Positions 8,541-16,161 of a stretch of 64,000 bases of DNA are shown one piece after another. The position numbers and the translations under genes were made by a program. Numbering within the stretch: the first letter of the stretch is position 1; the number at the start of each line of letters is the position of its first letter. The stretch comes from Candidatus Saccharicenans subterraneus (GTDB taxonomy: Bacteria > Acidobacteriota > Aminicenantia > Aminicenantales > Saccharicenantaceae). Below the pieces are notes generated by a model that saw nothing but the letters and a program-made list of their open reading frames with translations, was not told the origin of the DNA and did not search any database. The stretch is taken from positions 1 through 64,000 of the forward strand of contig QUAH01000008.1 in NCBI GenBank assembly GCA_003426165.1, written 5' to 3'.

Positions 8541-9656
8541 TCAAATTCCAAGCTCGGTCCTGAGCTGCAAGACCTGGAGCAGATTATTACGGCAGACAAT
8601 CCCCACCACCCGACCTTCCTCCAGCACCGGCAGCTGGTTAACATTGGCCGTGGCCAGGCGCTGGAGAATCTGGTCGCCGCTGGTCCCGGGAGTGACATAG
8701 ACAATTTTTTCGGCCGGGGTCATGATGTCTCTCACCCGCAACTCTGGCCAGCGTTCCTTCGGGAACTTCTTTACGTCCTCCAGGCAGACGATACCCACCA
8801 GGAGTTCTCCATCGGTGACCAGAAAATTGCGCTCCCGGTGCCTGAGAACATAATCCTGGACCAGGGTCTCGACCGGAAGGTCTGGTCCGACCTGCTGGAA
8901 GTCCCGGCTCATGAGGTCGGAGGCTTTCAGACCCTCCAGCGAGGATTTCAGCAGGACCTGGCTGTAGCCCTGGACGGAAGCGTTATGCAGGAACCAGCCG
9001 ATTAAAACCAGCCACAGGCCGCCGAGGTTTCCCCGGAAAAACTGGAGAATACCGAAAAAAATCAACAGGAAGGCCATGGCCTGTCCGGTCAGGGAAGCTA
9101 CCCTGGTGGCCTTTTTCAAGTCGCCGGTGGCTTTCCAGACGATGGCCCGCAGCACCCGGCCGCCGTCCATGGGGAACCCGGGCAAGAGGTTGAATCCGCC
9201 CACTATGGCGTTTACGTAAGCCAGATAGGCAGCGGCCACCTGGAAAGGCCTGGAATATGGAGCCACGAGGTAAGAGACCACAATAAACAGAAGGGCCAGG
9301 AAGAAGCTGGAAACCGGACCGATGAGGGCCATGGAAAATTCCTTCTGCGGGGTGCCGGGCTCATCCGTTATCCGGGCCACGCCGCCCAGGATGAACAGGG
9401 TGATGTCCTCAACCTCTTCCCCCTGTCTCTTGGCGGTCAGGGAGTGAGCCAGTTCATGAAAGAGGACCGAGGCGAAAACCAGCAGGCTGGTCAAAATGCC
9501 CAGCAGCCAGTAATAGGCCCGATTGGCCAGATGGAAAGATTGGGGAAAATAGAAAGCCGAAAGGGAAAAAGTAAACAGCAGGAAAATCACGATCCAGCTG
9601 GAATCAATCTTGATGTCAATTCCAGAAATACGGGCCACCTTCCAGGAATGTCTCAT
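8541..9656 (-). CDS. site-2-type M50 metalloprotease with two CBS domains
   Basis: A 371-residue polytopic inner-membrane protein. The zinc site is 'HELAH' (about 66-70) with the partner 'NLLPGFPMDGGR' (about 156-167), the M50B signatures. Four or more hydrophobic segments surround them. The C-terminal third holds two CBS domains ('ASDLMSRDF' and 'VRDIMTPAEK' start each), as in SpoIVFB-like proteases where CBS domains bind nucleotides. Substrates are unknown; regulated intramembrane cleavage of an anchored regulator is the family role. It heads the operon with nth, amrS, archease and rtcB, and GGAGGAG precedes its ATG. Confidence 0.9.
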   Translation of the reverse strand: MRHSWKVARISGIDIKIDSSWIVIFLLFTFSLSAFYFPQSFHLANRAYYWLLGILTSLLVFASVLFHELAHSLTAKRQGEEVEDITLFILGGVARITDEPGTPQKEFSMALIGPVSSFFLALLFIVVSYLVAPYSRPFQVAAAYLAYVNAIVGGFNLLPGFPMDGGRVLRAIVWKATGDLKKATRVASLTGQAMAFLLIFFGILQFFRGNLGGLWLVLIGWFLHNASVQGYSQVLLKSSLEGLKASDLMSRDFQQVGPDLPVETLVQDYVLRHRERNFLVTDGELLVGIVCLEDVKKFPKERWPELRVRDIMTPAEKIVYVTPGTSGDQILQRLATANVNQLPVLEEGRVVGIVCRNNLLQVLQLRTELGI

Positions 9657-9682
9657 AACTCCTCCTTCCTCTCTTTGCTTAT

Positions 9683-9711
9683 ATTTTATCAGCTTTTCAG
9701 GTTCATACCAA
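9683..9711 (-). promoter_or_regulatory. promoter of the M50-nth-amrS-archease-rtcB operon
   Basis: TTGGTA (9706-9711), a 17-base spacer and TAAAAT (9683-9688) on the minus strand. The predicted start near 9676 leaves a leader of about 20 bases containing GGAGGAG. Confidence 0.6.
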
Positions 9712-10245
9712 GAAAAACACGGCCCGATAGTCAGCTGAAGTATCCACCGGAATCAAGGCTCCAGGAATACCTAAAAAGTAAACCTTTGGTCGTATTCTCC
9801 AGGCCTTCCGAACAACGAAACTCGCGAACTGAAAATCTTATTAACGCTCTTTGTTGCACCGAACGTCTACGGCAAGGTCTTTTTGCTTTTTCATCCCTGG
9901 GCAGAACTTAAAAACCAGGTGTTAAGGCTGGCTGACCAACCGCCCGGACTGCTGGCAGACAAAAATTCTCTTCAATTCAATAATGAATAACGAAAAAGGG
10001 GCAGCCCAAGTTGAACCTATCAAAGCCAGGGGGTGGAATTATTAATGTTTTAACCGGACAGGCTTTTATAGAATTCAATGGCTACTTATAGCTTTAAGGC
10101 GAACCAAGAAAATACTCGAGCAAGATAAATTATCTGATATTCATAGATTCTTAGCCTGCACCGGTGATGGATTCAGCCGAAGAGCAGAAAAGACTCGGTT
10201 GGCACTTTCATCCCAACTACCCGGTACTTATTTTTTCCCGGGGTC
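9712..10245. other. intergenic stretch without recognised genes
   Basis: About 530 bases between the M50 operon promoter and the rubrerythrin stop. Codon-like structure fades and stops are frequent in all frames. A plus-strand frame runs in from opposite the M50 gene but shows no recognisable protein. No tRNA, clear terminator or repeat was found. It may hold decayed sequence or an unrecognised RNA. Confidence 0.4.
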
Positions 10246-10749
10246 TTAAAAATCGACAAACTTATTCCGGGGGGCACCGCAAACCGGGCAGCGATCCGGG
10301 GCTTCGCCCTCCATGGTAAAGCCGCAGACCGAACAGATGTGAATTGCGGGCAGTTCCAGGTCCCGCCCCTGGCTGACTGCCTGTCTGGCCCGAGCATAGA
10401 GGGCAGCATGAACTTTTTCTGCGGCCAGGGCAAATTGATGATAAGTGGCCGCCTTCTTTTCCTCCTGCTCTCTGGCCACGGCAATGTAAGCCGGGTACAT
10501 CTCTTCGATCTCAAAATTTTCGCCGTCATAGGCCTTGGCCAGGTTATCGGCCGTCTTCCCTTCCCCTTCCAGAACGTTCAGGTGGTTAAGGGCGTGAATC
10601 CTCTCTGAGAACGAAGCGGCTTCAAACAGCCGGGCAATGTTGGGCAGGTTTTCCTGCCTGGCTTTCTCGGCGTAATACTTGTACCTGAGATGGGCCTGGC
10701 TTTCCCCGGCCAGGGCTTCTTTAACCGTGGATTCGGTAATTTTTTTCAT
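10246..10749 (-). CDS. rbr: rubrerythrin
   Basis: A 167-residue cytoplasmic diiron/rubredoxin protein that reduces hydrogen peroxide in anaerobes. The ferritin-like part shows 'ESQAHLRYKYYAEKA' and 'ERIHALNH', with 'EIEEMYPAY' later supplying further Glu ligands. The C-terminal rubredoxin-like domain has two CxxC pairs, 'CSVCG' and 'CPVCG'. AGGAGG precedes the ATG at 10749; an in-frame TTG one codon earlier is less likely. It lies 67 bases downstream of nadA, last in an Fe-S-related gene row, and could be fed by the rubredoxin and reductase at 27-28.5 kb. Confidence 0.95.
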   Translation of the reverse strand: MKKITESTVKEALAGESQAHLRYKYYAEKARQENLPNIARLFEAASFSERIHALNHLNVLEGEGKTADNLAKAYDGENFEIEEMYPAYIAVAREQEEKKAATYHQFALAAEKVHAALYARARQAVSQGRDLELPAIHICSVCGFTMEGEAPDRCPVCGAPRNKFVDF

Positions 10750-10816
10750 CAATCCTCCTTTGATAACAATATTTATTCAGGAAACAGTCCGTTCCCGCTG
10801 ATTTCTTATCCGGTAA

Positions 10817-11725
10817 TCAGATAAAACGCACCATCTGGTTGATGGCTTCCCTGGCCCTATCGGCGATGCTGGCTTCAACTATGACTTCCGGCTGCTCCAG
10901 GAGCAGGGCTTTATAAACTTTCCGGAGGTTGATCCTCTTCATATTCTTGCAGACGGCTTTCTCGCGGGCCGGATAGAACTGCTTCTCTGGATTTTCTTTT
11001 TTCAACCGGTGGAGGATGCCCACTTCGGTGGCCACGATTACTTCGCGGGCCCCGGACTTAGGCGCTTCCTTGATCATCTGCCCTGTGGAGAGAATCCGGT
11101 CGACCAGCGGCAGCACATCAGGCCGGCACTCGGGGTGGGCCCAGACTTCAGCCCCCGGATGCTTTTTCTTCATTTTCTCAATATGCTTCGGCCTGATGTC
11201 TTCATGGATCGGGCAATAGCCGTCCCAGACCTGAAGTTTCTTTCCGGTCTTCTGGCTGACATAATAACCCAGGTTGCGGTCGGGAACGAAAATGATTTCT
11301 TCTTCCGGCAGGCTGCTGACCACCTTCACCGCATTGGCCGAGGTGCAGCAAACGTCGGTCTCGGCCTTGACCTCGGCCGTGGTGTTGACGTAGGCCACCA
11401 CCTTTTTCCCGGGATGCTGCCCTTTCATCCAGCGCAGGTCATCTCCGGTGACCATGTCAGCCATGGGGCAGCGAGCCCGGAGGTCGGGCAGCAGGACTTT
11501 CTTCTTCGGAGCTAATATCTTGGCCGTTTCGGCCATGAAATGGACCCCGCAGAAGACGATTATGTCTGCCTCGACTTCGGCCGCCTTCCGGCTGAGTTCC
11601 AGGGAATCGCCAACAAAATCGGCCAGGTCCTGGATTTCTTCCGGCTGGTAATTATGGGCCAGGATTACCGCCCGCTTTTCTCTCTTGAGCCTGTTGATTT
11701 CTTCGACCAGCTTGTTCTTTTTCAT
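10817..11725 (-). CDS. nadA: quinolinate synthase
   Basis: A 302-residue [4Fe-4S] enzyme condensing iminoaspartate with dihydroxyacetone phosphate to quinolinate, for NAD synthesis. Diagnostic segments are 'ILAHNYQPEEIQDLADFVGD', 'FCGVHFMAETAK' (first cluster cysteine), 'VCCTSANAVKV' (second) and 'HPECRPDV' (third). Length is normal for the short NadA form. nadB and nadC are not in the window. It follows the iscU-like gene by 62 bases, a sensible place for a cluster-dependent enzyme. Confidence 0.97.
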   Translation of the reverse strand: MKKNKLVEEINRLKREKRAVILAHNYQPEEIQDLADFVGDSLELSRKAAEVEADIIVFCGVHFMAETAKILAPKKKVLLPDLRARCPMADMVTGDDLRWMKGQHPGKKVVAYVNTTAEVKAETDVCCTSANAVKVVSSLPEEEIIFVPDRNLGYYVSQKTGKKLQVWDGYCPIHEDIRPKHIEKMKKKHPGAEVWAHPECRPDVLPLVDRILSTGQMIKEAPKSGAREVIVATEVGILHRLKKENPEKQFYPAREKAVCKNMKRINLRKVYKALLLEQPEVIVEASIADRAREAINQMVRFI

Positions 11726-11787
11726 AATCAGCCTTCTTTATTCCAGTCAGCTATCCGAGTGTCATTCAAGTTTGCTATTGATAGTCC

Positions 11788-12360
11788 TCAAACCAGCCCC
11801 GCCCCGCAATGGCGGCAGGTTTCGTCCTTTTCCCGATTGTACTCGCCGCAGTGCTCGCACCTGATGAGTCTTATCTGGCAATGTCCACAAAGCTGGGCAT
11901 TCTCCGACAGGGTGTAATCGCAGAAGGGGCAGTGAAAATGCTCTTCCTTTCCCTGGAATTTTTTTCCCTCGCTGCCGCCTTCAGGCTTCTGGCGGTTCTG
12001 TTTTTCAAGGTAGTTCTCTATGGCCTTGTGCAGGGCATCCGCGCCCAGGTTGGAACAGTGCATCTTGTGCGGAGGCAGTCCGCCCAGCTCCTCGGCCACC
12101 TGCTGGTTGGTTATCTTCATGGCCTCGTCCAGGGTTTTCCCTTTAGCCATTTCGCTGACCAGGCTGCTGACCGCTATGGCCGCGCCGCAGCCGAAGGTCT
12201 GGAACTTGACGTCTTCCAGCCGGCCGTCCCTGACTTTTATGTAAAAGGTCATCATGTCACCGCAGACCGGGTTGCCCACTTCCCCGACGCCGTCGGCATC
12301 GGGAATGGTCCCGACATTGCGGGGATGCATGAAATGTTCCATGACTTTATCGGTGTACAT
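11788..12360 (-). CDS. IscU/NifU-type Fe-S scaffold with C-terminal eight-cysteine tail
   Basis: A 190-residue protein. Residues 1-125 are an IscU/NifU_N scaffold with all three cluster cysteines in context: 'GNPVCGDMM' (with the following Asp), '[11 protein letters not shown]' and 'KMHCSNLG'. After a charged linker, residues 143-190 hold four CxxC pairs (CPFC, CGHC, CEHC, CRHC), enough for two zinc-ribbon sites. That tail is not part of ordinary IscU. I start at 12360 ([10 protein letters not shown]...) because GAGGAG is well spaced; the start overlaps the end of the iscS-like gene by 14 bases. The scaffold would assemble clusters in the cytoplasm; the tail may bind a partner or zinc. Confidence 0.88.
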   Translation of the reverse strand: MYTDKVMEHFMHPRNVGTIPDADGVGEVGNPVCGDMMTFYIKVRDGRLEDVKFQTFGCGAAIAVSSLVSEMAKGKTLDEAMKITNQQVAEELGGLPPHKMHCSNLGADALHKAIENYLEKQNRQKPEGGSEGKKFQGKEEHFHCPFCDYTLSENAQLCGHCQIRLIRCEHCGEYNREKDETCRHCGAGLV

Positions 12361-13537
12361 CTTTTTTCTCCTCAAGAAACCTGGTGTAAAGCGGGGACAT
12401 TTCCCGGAGCCGCCTGACCACCGGAGGAAATTTTTCCAGGAAATAATCCACCTGCTCCTCCCGGGTTTCGTCCAGCAGGGTCAGCACCAGGCTGCCCTGG
12501 GCCACGGCCGGGTCCAGGCCCATGGCGGTCAGAACGTGCGAGGTTCTCAGAGATTTTGAGGTGCAGGCCGACCCGCTGGCCACCTGGATGCCTATAAGGT
12601 CCAGGCCCAGCAGCATGGCCTCTCCCTCGACAAACTTAACGCAGAAACTGGCATGATGCGGGAGCCTTCTTTCGGGATGACCGGTCAGAATGACCTCGTC
12701 CAGCCCGGCAAGCACTCCCCGGATCAGCCTGTCCCTGAGCTGCGTCAGATGCCGGGCCTTGCTATCCATCTCTTTTCTGGCCAGCTCGGCCGCCTGGCCC
12801 AGGCCGACTATGGCCGGGACATTCTCGGTTCCGGCCCGGCGGTTACTTTCCTGGACCCCGCCGTCCACAAGGGGAGTTATCTTTGTTCCTTTTTTCAGGT
12901 ATAAGGCTGCCGCTCCTTTGGGACCGCCGAACTGGTCAGCCGCCAGGCTCAGGGCATCGAGCCCGATGGCCCTGACCTCAACCGGTATGTTGCCCACGGC
13001 AGCCACGGCATCGCTATGAAAGAGGACACCTTTTGACCGGCAGAGGCTGGCGATCTCAGCCACCGGTTCGATGGTGCCCACCTCGTTGTTGGCCATCATA
13101 ACCGAGACCAGGACCGTGTCCGGGGTGATGGCTTCGGCAACTTTACCAGGGTCAACCAGCCCGTAGCTGTCAACTGGAACCGACACCGCCTTAAAGCCCA
13201 GCTTTTCCAGTAACTTAGCCGCCTTTAATACAGAAGCATGTTCGATGGTCGAAACAACTATCTGCTTTCCGCGGGCCTGGTTGGCCAGGGCCAGTCCCTT
13301 GATGGCCAGGTTGTTGGCTTCCGACCCCGAGGAAACGAAAACTATTTCTTCCGGCTGGCAGTTTATGAGCCGGGCCACCTGCTCCCTGGCGGTCTGCAGG
13401 GCCCGGGCGGCCTTCTGCCCCACCGAATGGAGGCTCTGGGGGTTGCCAAAATTCTCCGTGAAATAGGGCAGCATGGCTTCCACAACTTCCGGCCTGACCG
13501 GAGCTGCTGCCTGTTTATCGGCATAAAAGCCGTTCAC
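12347..13537 (-). CDS. cysteine-desulfurase-like protein lacking the PLP lysine
   Basis: A 396-residue class V aminotransferase-fold protein clearly related to IscS/NifS: '[16 protein letters not shown]', '[14 protein letters not shown]', 'STIEHASVL' (His over the PLP ring), '[10 protein letters not shown]', '[14 protein letters not shown]' and the sulfur-carrying Cys325 in 'GSACTSKS'. The segment that normally reads S-x-H-K-x-x-G-P-K-G, whose HK lysine forms the Schiff base with PLP, reads '[11 protein letters not shown]': the lysine position is Gln202. The N-terminal 'DNxATTP' is also changed to 'DKQAAAP'. Classical desulfurase activity is therefore doubtful. It may act as a structural partner for the adjacent IscU-like scaffold, or take sulfur from sulfide. 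Confidence 0.9.
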   Translation of the reverse strand: MNGFYADKQAAAPVRPEVVEAMLPYFTENFGNPQSLHSVGQKAARALQTAREQVARLINCQPEEIVFVSSGSEANNLAIKGLALANQARGKQIVVSTIEHASVLKAAKLLEKLGFKAVSVPVDSYGLVDPGKVAEAITPDTVLVSVMMANNEVGTIEPVAEIASLCRSKGVLFHSDAVAAVGNIPVEVRAIGLDALSLAADQFGGPKGAAALYLKKGTKITPLVDGGVQESNRRAGTENVPAIVGLGQAAELARKEMDSKARHLTQLRDRLIRGVLAGLDEVILTGHPERRLPHHASFCVKFVEGEAMLLGLDLIGIQVASGSACTSKSLRTSHVLTAMGLDPAVAQGSLVLTLLDETREEQVDYFLEKFPPVVRRLREMSPLYTRFLEEKKDVHR

Positions 13538-13565
13538 GGACCCCTCCTTCTTCGAAAGGAAAACT

Positions 13566-13784
13566 TCAGACAGAAATGACGCTCTTAATTTCCGGGATTT
13601 CCTTTTTCAGCAGGCGCTCGATTCCCATCTTAAGTGTCATCTGGGACATGGGACAGCCGCCGCAGGCTCCCTTCAACCTGACCGAGACCACGCCGTCGAC
13701 CACGTCCACCAGTTCCACGTCGCCGCCGTCGGCCTGTAGCGCCGGCCTTATCCGGTTAAGAACTTCTTCCACTTTTTCTTTCAT
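13566..13784 (-). CDS. NifU C-terminal-domain (Nfu) Fe-S carrier
   Basis: A 72-residue stand-alone Nfu domain: '[17 protein letters not shown]' and the cluster-binding '[18 protein letters not shown]' with its CxxC. Such proteins bind a [4Fe-4S] cluster at a dimer interface and deliver it to target enzymes. The ATG at 13784 follows AGGAGA; an upstream in-frame TTG is also possible. It is first in the operon, followed after 28 bases by the iscS-like gene. Confidence 0.93.
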   Translation of the reverse strand: MKEKVEEVLNRIRPALQADGGDVELVDVVDGVVSVRLKGACGGCPMSQMTLKMGIERLLKKEIPEIKSVISV

Positions 13785-13810
13785 CAAATTTCTCCTGAGA
13801 ACTTGACTAT

Positions 13811-13832
13811 TGTAAGCCGGTTGTGGCTTACA
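13811..13832. promoter_or_regulatory. perfect palindrome at +1 of the nfu-isc operon
   Basis: TGTAAGCC-N6-GGCTTACA. It starts at the predicted transcription start and ends 27 bases before the nfu ATG. It could be an operator or a hairpin at the 5' end of the mRNA. Confidence 0.6.
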
Positions 13833-13837
13833 GGTTC

Positions 13838-13866
13838 ATTTTAATCTTTTCGCAGGGGGATTTCAA
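13838..13866 (-). promoter_or_regulatory. promoter of the nfu-iscS-iscU-nadA-rbr row
   Basis: TTGAAA (13861-13866), a 17-base spacer and TAAAAT (13838-13843) on the minus strand, both 5/6 matches. The predicted start is near 13831. Confidence 0.75.
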
Positions 13867-13872
13867 GAAAAT

Positions 13873-13891
13873 TCCTACAATTTTAGTAGGA
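13873..13891 (-). terminator. short hairpin terminator after the MBL gene
   Basis: TCCTAC-N7-GTAGGA with U-rich flanks in both directions (seven T on the plus side; ATTTTCTT on the minus side). It sits between the MBL stop and the nfu promoter, so it insulates the two minus-strand operons. Confidence 0.55.
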
Positions 13892-13966
13892 TTTTTTTCG
13901 CCTGCCGGACTGCCCGTTCCACCGGCTTCCAACCCGGAAAAGGGTACTCCGATTTGGACCGGACTC

Positions 13967-14800
13967 TCAAGATAGCGAGTCGAGGGTCACGGTCAGGCCG
14001 TCGTAGGCGGCCAGGACTTCCACCCCGGTCTCGGCCGTCATTTTCTCGGCTACCTTCCTGGGGTCGGCCTGGAGCATGGTCATACCAAAATGGGTGAGAT
14101 AAGCCCGGCGGGGCTTGAGCTCTTTCAGGATCTCGGTGGCTTCGGACACGGTCAGATGCTTGATATAATCGCCCTCGGCTTCCCTGGCTCTTAGTACATT
14201 CATAACCAGAATATCAACATCCCGGTAGCTCGGGAGCAGCCCGGGAAAATACTTGGTATCCACCATGAAACCCAGCACCAGCCCGGGCAGATAGAATTTC
14301 AGTCCGTAGGTTTCGGCTTCGTGCTCGTGGCGACAGGTCGTCCTGACGGTAAGCGGCCCGAGCCGGCAGGCTCTCTCCGGCTTCAGAACTTCTATCCGGT
14401 CAAGGTAATCCCTCAGGTACCTCAAAACGACGGCCTCGGGTCCGTCCAGGCATTCTTCCGGGGCCAGCAGCACTCCCCTCTTCTTCAGCCCCCCGGCGGT
14501 CATGGCATCAAGCAGGATGTTGACATCGTTGGAATGGTCGATGTGCTTATGGCTGAGAATGACGGTCTCCAGCCCCGCCGGGTCGATCGGCGGCCGGCTG
14601 TGAGTCATCCGGACCAAGGCCCCCGGTCCCGGGTCGAGGGCTATTTTCTGCCCCATCAACTCCAGGTAAATTCCCCCCGAGGCCCGGAGCTGCCTGGCCA
14701 TGACGAACCTGGCCCCGGCCGTACCCAGGAATTTGAAATAGTTGACAGGACTCCCGGCCTTTTCAGTCTTCGTCTTTTCCTGATTTTTCTGGCTCGACAT
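13967..14800 (-). CDS. MBL-fold metal-dependent hydrolase
   Basis: A 277-residue metallo-beta-lactamase-fold protein. The metal motif appears as 'LSHKHIDHSNDVN' (HxHxDH), with a strand 'ALDPGPGALVRM' before it and a distal 'THFGMTMLQ' histidine near the C-terminus. The family includes RNase Z-like nucleases and small-molecule hydrolases; nothing here fixes the substrate. The start is uncertain: I use the ATG at 14800, overlapping the cation transporter by 38 bases; a longer frame reaches 14857. It ends the operon begun by the small basic metal-binding protein. Confidence 0.8.
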   Translation of the reverse strand: MSSQKNQEKTKTEKAGSPVNYFKFLGTAGARFVMARQLRASGGIYLELMGQKIALDPGPGALVRMTHSRPPIDPAGLETVILSHKHIDHSNDVNILLDAMTAGGLKKRGVLLAPEECLDGPEAVVLRYLRDYLDRIEVLKPERACRLGPLTVRTTCRHEHEAETYGLKFYLPGLVLGFMVDTKYFPGLLPSYRDVDILVMNVLRAREAEGDYIKHLTVSEATEILKELKPRRAYLTHFGMTMLQADPRKVAEKMTAETGVEVLAAYDGLTVTLDSLS

Positions 14801-15653
14801 GGACGGTAGCATCCCCGTTAAATTCCTGCTCCACGATTTCTTCAATCCGGCTGGCAATGTTATGGGCCTCGTCCACCGACATGGTGCCCGGGACGGTCAG
14901 ATGGGCGGTTACTTCATGATGGTCGCCGTACTGGTGCACGTGGACATGATGAATGCCATCCAGCTGCGGGAACTCCTTCCTGACCTGGGAGTGAACCCGG
15001 TCCACCTTTTCCTCAGACGGAGCTTCCCCCATCAGGTAACTGGCCGAGCTCCTGATGATGTCATAGCTGGCATGCAGAATTAACAGTGAAACCCCGATAC
15101 CCAGCACACCGTCCAGCCACCACAACTTCTGGCTGAAGAGAACTCCGGCCACAATCAGCACCGAGGCCACGGCGTCGCTGCGGTGGTGCCAGGCATCGGC
15201 CCGCAGGGACCCGGCGCCGGTTTTCCTGGCCGTCCAGAAGGCAAACTGGGCCAGCCCTTCCTTCATGACCGCTGACACCGCAAAGATGATGACCGCCAGC
15301 TCACTGAAGCCCATGCCCTGGCGCTGGATTAGCTTGACGACTGATTCATATAAAAAGCTAAAGCCGACCACGGCCAGCAGGGTGCCGATGATGATGGAAG
15401 CTATCGATTCCGAGCGGCCATGGCCAAAAGCATGGCGGCTATCGGCTGGCCGGGAAGCCATCCAGAAGCCTACGACCACTATGATGGAAGTCAGGCAATC
15501 GGACAGAGTATGCCAGGCATCGGCCACCATGGCCACCGAATTGACCTTACGCCCGACCAGGAACTTGAGCAGAAAGAGAACCAGGTTGATAATAATGGAA
15601 ATATACCCCTCGTAATAGGCCAGCCTTTTTTTCTGAGCAAAGGATACCGTCAT
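14763..15653 (-). CDS. cation diffusion facilitator (CDF) transporter
   Basis: A 296-residue inner-membrane metal/proton antiporter. It has about six membrane helices and the paired metal-site helices 'DAWHTLSDCLTS' (TM2) and 'DAWHHRSDAVAS' (TM5), plus 'HAFGHGRSE' between them. The cytosolic C-terminal ferredoxin-like domain has 'HHVHVHQYGDHHEVTAHLTV', a His-rich metal-sensing face. HxxxD in TM2 and TM5 points to zinc, iron or manganese; specificity cannot be read safely. It follows the small metal-binding protein by 101 bases. Confidence 0.93.
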   Translation of the reverse strand: MTVSFAQKKRLAYYEGYISIIINLVLFLLKFLVGRKVNSVAMVADAWHTLSDCLTSIIVVVGFWMASRPADSRHAFGHGRSESIASIIIGTLLAVVGFSFLYESVVKLIQRQGMGFSELAVIIFAVSAVMKEGLAQFAFWTARKTGAGSLRADAWHHRSDAVASVLIVAGVLFSQKLWWLDGVLGIGVSLLILHASYDIIRSSASYLMGEAPSEEKVDRVHSQVRKEFPQLDGIHHVHVHQYGDHHEVTAHLTVPGTMSVDEAHNIASRIEEIVEQEFNGDATVHVEPEKSGKDED

Positions 15654-15754
15654 CTGATCAACGCGACCTCAACAATATAAAAAAATAGCCCTCCTCTTCG
15701 GGCAACTATCAATCAAAAACTCTGGCTTTAACCTGGCCGTTATCCAGTCAGAAG

Positions 15755-15994
15755 TCAGACCGTAGTCTCAACTTTCTCCATGGGCTGGCCGCAACAGAGC
15801 ATGACATGCTCTTCGGCACAGCCACACTTGCGGTCAATAATCAGCCGGTAACCGCAAACCCGGCATTCCAGGGCCGTCATCGGCCGGGGCGCCGGGGCGA
15901 CTTCTTTCTTGACCGCCTTTTTTACCGACTTTTTCTTTACCACCTTCTTCACCGGCTTCCTGGGGGCCGGTTTAGCTTTTTTCTTTTTGACCAT
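15755..15994 (-). CDS. small desulforedoxin-like protein with Lys/Pro-rich tail
   Basis: A 79-residue protein of two unlike halves. Residues 1-38 are almost all Lys, Pro, Ala, Val and Arg, in a 'KKxVKK'-type pattern like histone-H1 tails, so likely disordered and strongly cationic. Residues 44-72 carry 'CRVCG', 'CGC' and 'LCCGQPM'. The CxxC...CCGxxM arrangement is that of desulforedoxin and of the N-terminal domain of desulfoferrodoxin, with a slightly longer gap (19 residues) and two extra cysteines. It should bind iron or zinc. DNA, RNA or polyanion binding by the tail is inference. GGAGGGCAGG lies before the ATG. Confidence 0.75.
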   Translation of the reverse strand: MVKKKKAKPAPRKPVKKVVKKKSVKKAVKKEVAPAPRPMTALECRVCGYRLIIDRKCGCAEEHVMLCCGQPMEKVETTV

Positions 15995-16061
15995 CCTGCC
16001 CTCCTTTTAATTACTAATTACCGATAAAATACTTCCCTTCGCCCTGCTACGGGTCAGAATA

Positions 16062-16091
16062 ATTTTAAGCACTTTCAGCCCTGTTTGTCAA
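16062..16091 (-). promoter_or_regulatory. promoter of the desulforedoxin-like/CDF/MBL operon
   Basis: TTGACA (16086-16091), an 18-base spacer and TAAAAT (16062-16067) on the minus strand. Predicted leader about 60 bases. Confidence 0.65.
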
Positions 16092-16113
16092 AAACACTAT
16101 AACCGAAAAAAAT

Positions 16114-16143
16114 TTGTCATTTCTCAGGTGATTGTGATATAAA
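16114..16143 (+). promoter_or_regulatory. promoter of the TPR gene
   Basis: TTGTCA (16114-16119), an 18-base spacer and TATAAA (16138-16143). The predicted start near 16150 leaves only about 10 leader bases, just enough for the AGGAGG at 16151-16156. It is back to back with the minus-strand promoter at 16062-16091. Confidence 0.6.
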
Positions 16144-16161
16144 GGATATGAGGAGGACATG

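Noticed and set aside
8525-8704. N-terminal extension of nth by about 60 residues
   Set aside because: It overlaps the coding end of the M50/CBS gene, has no family similarity, and the ATG at 8524 has a proper ribosome-binding site.
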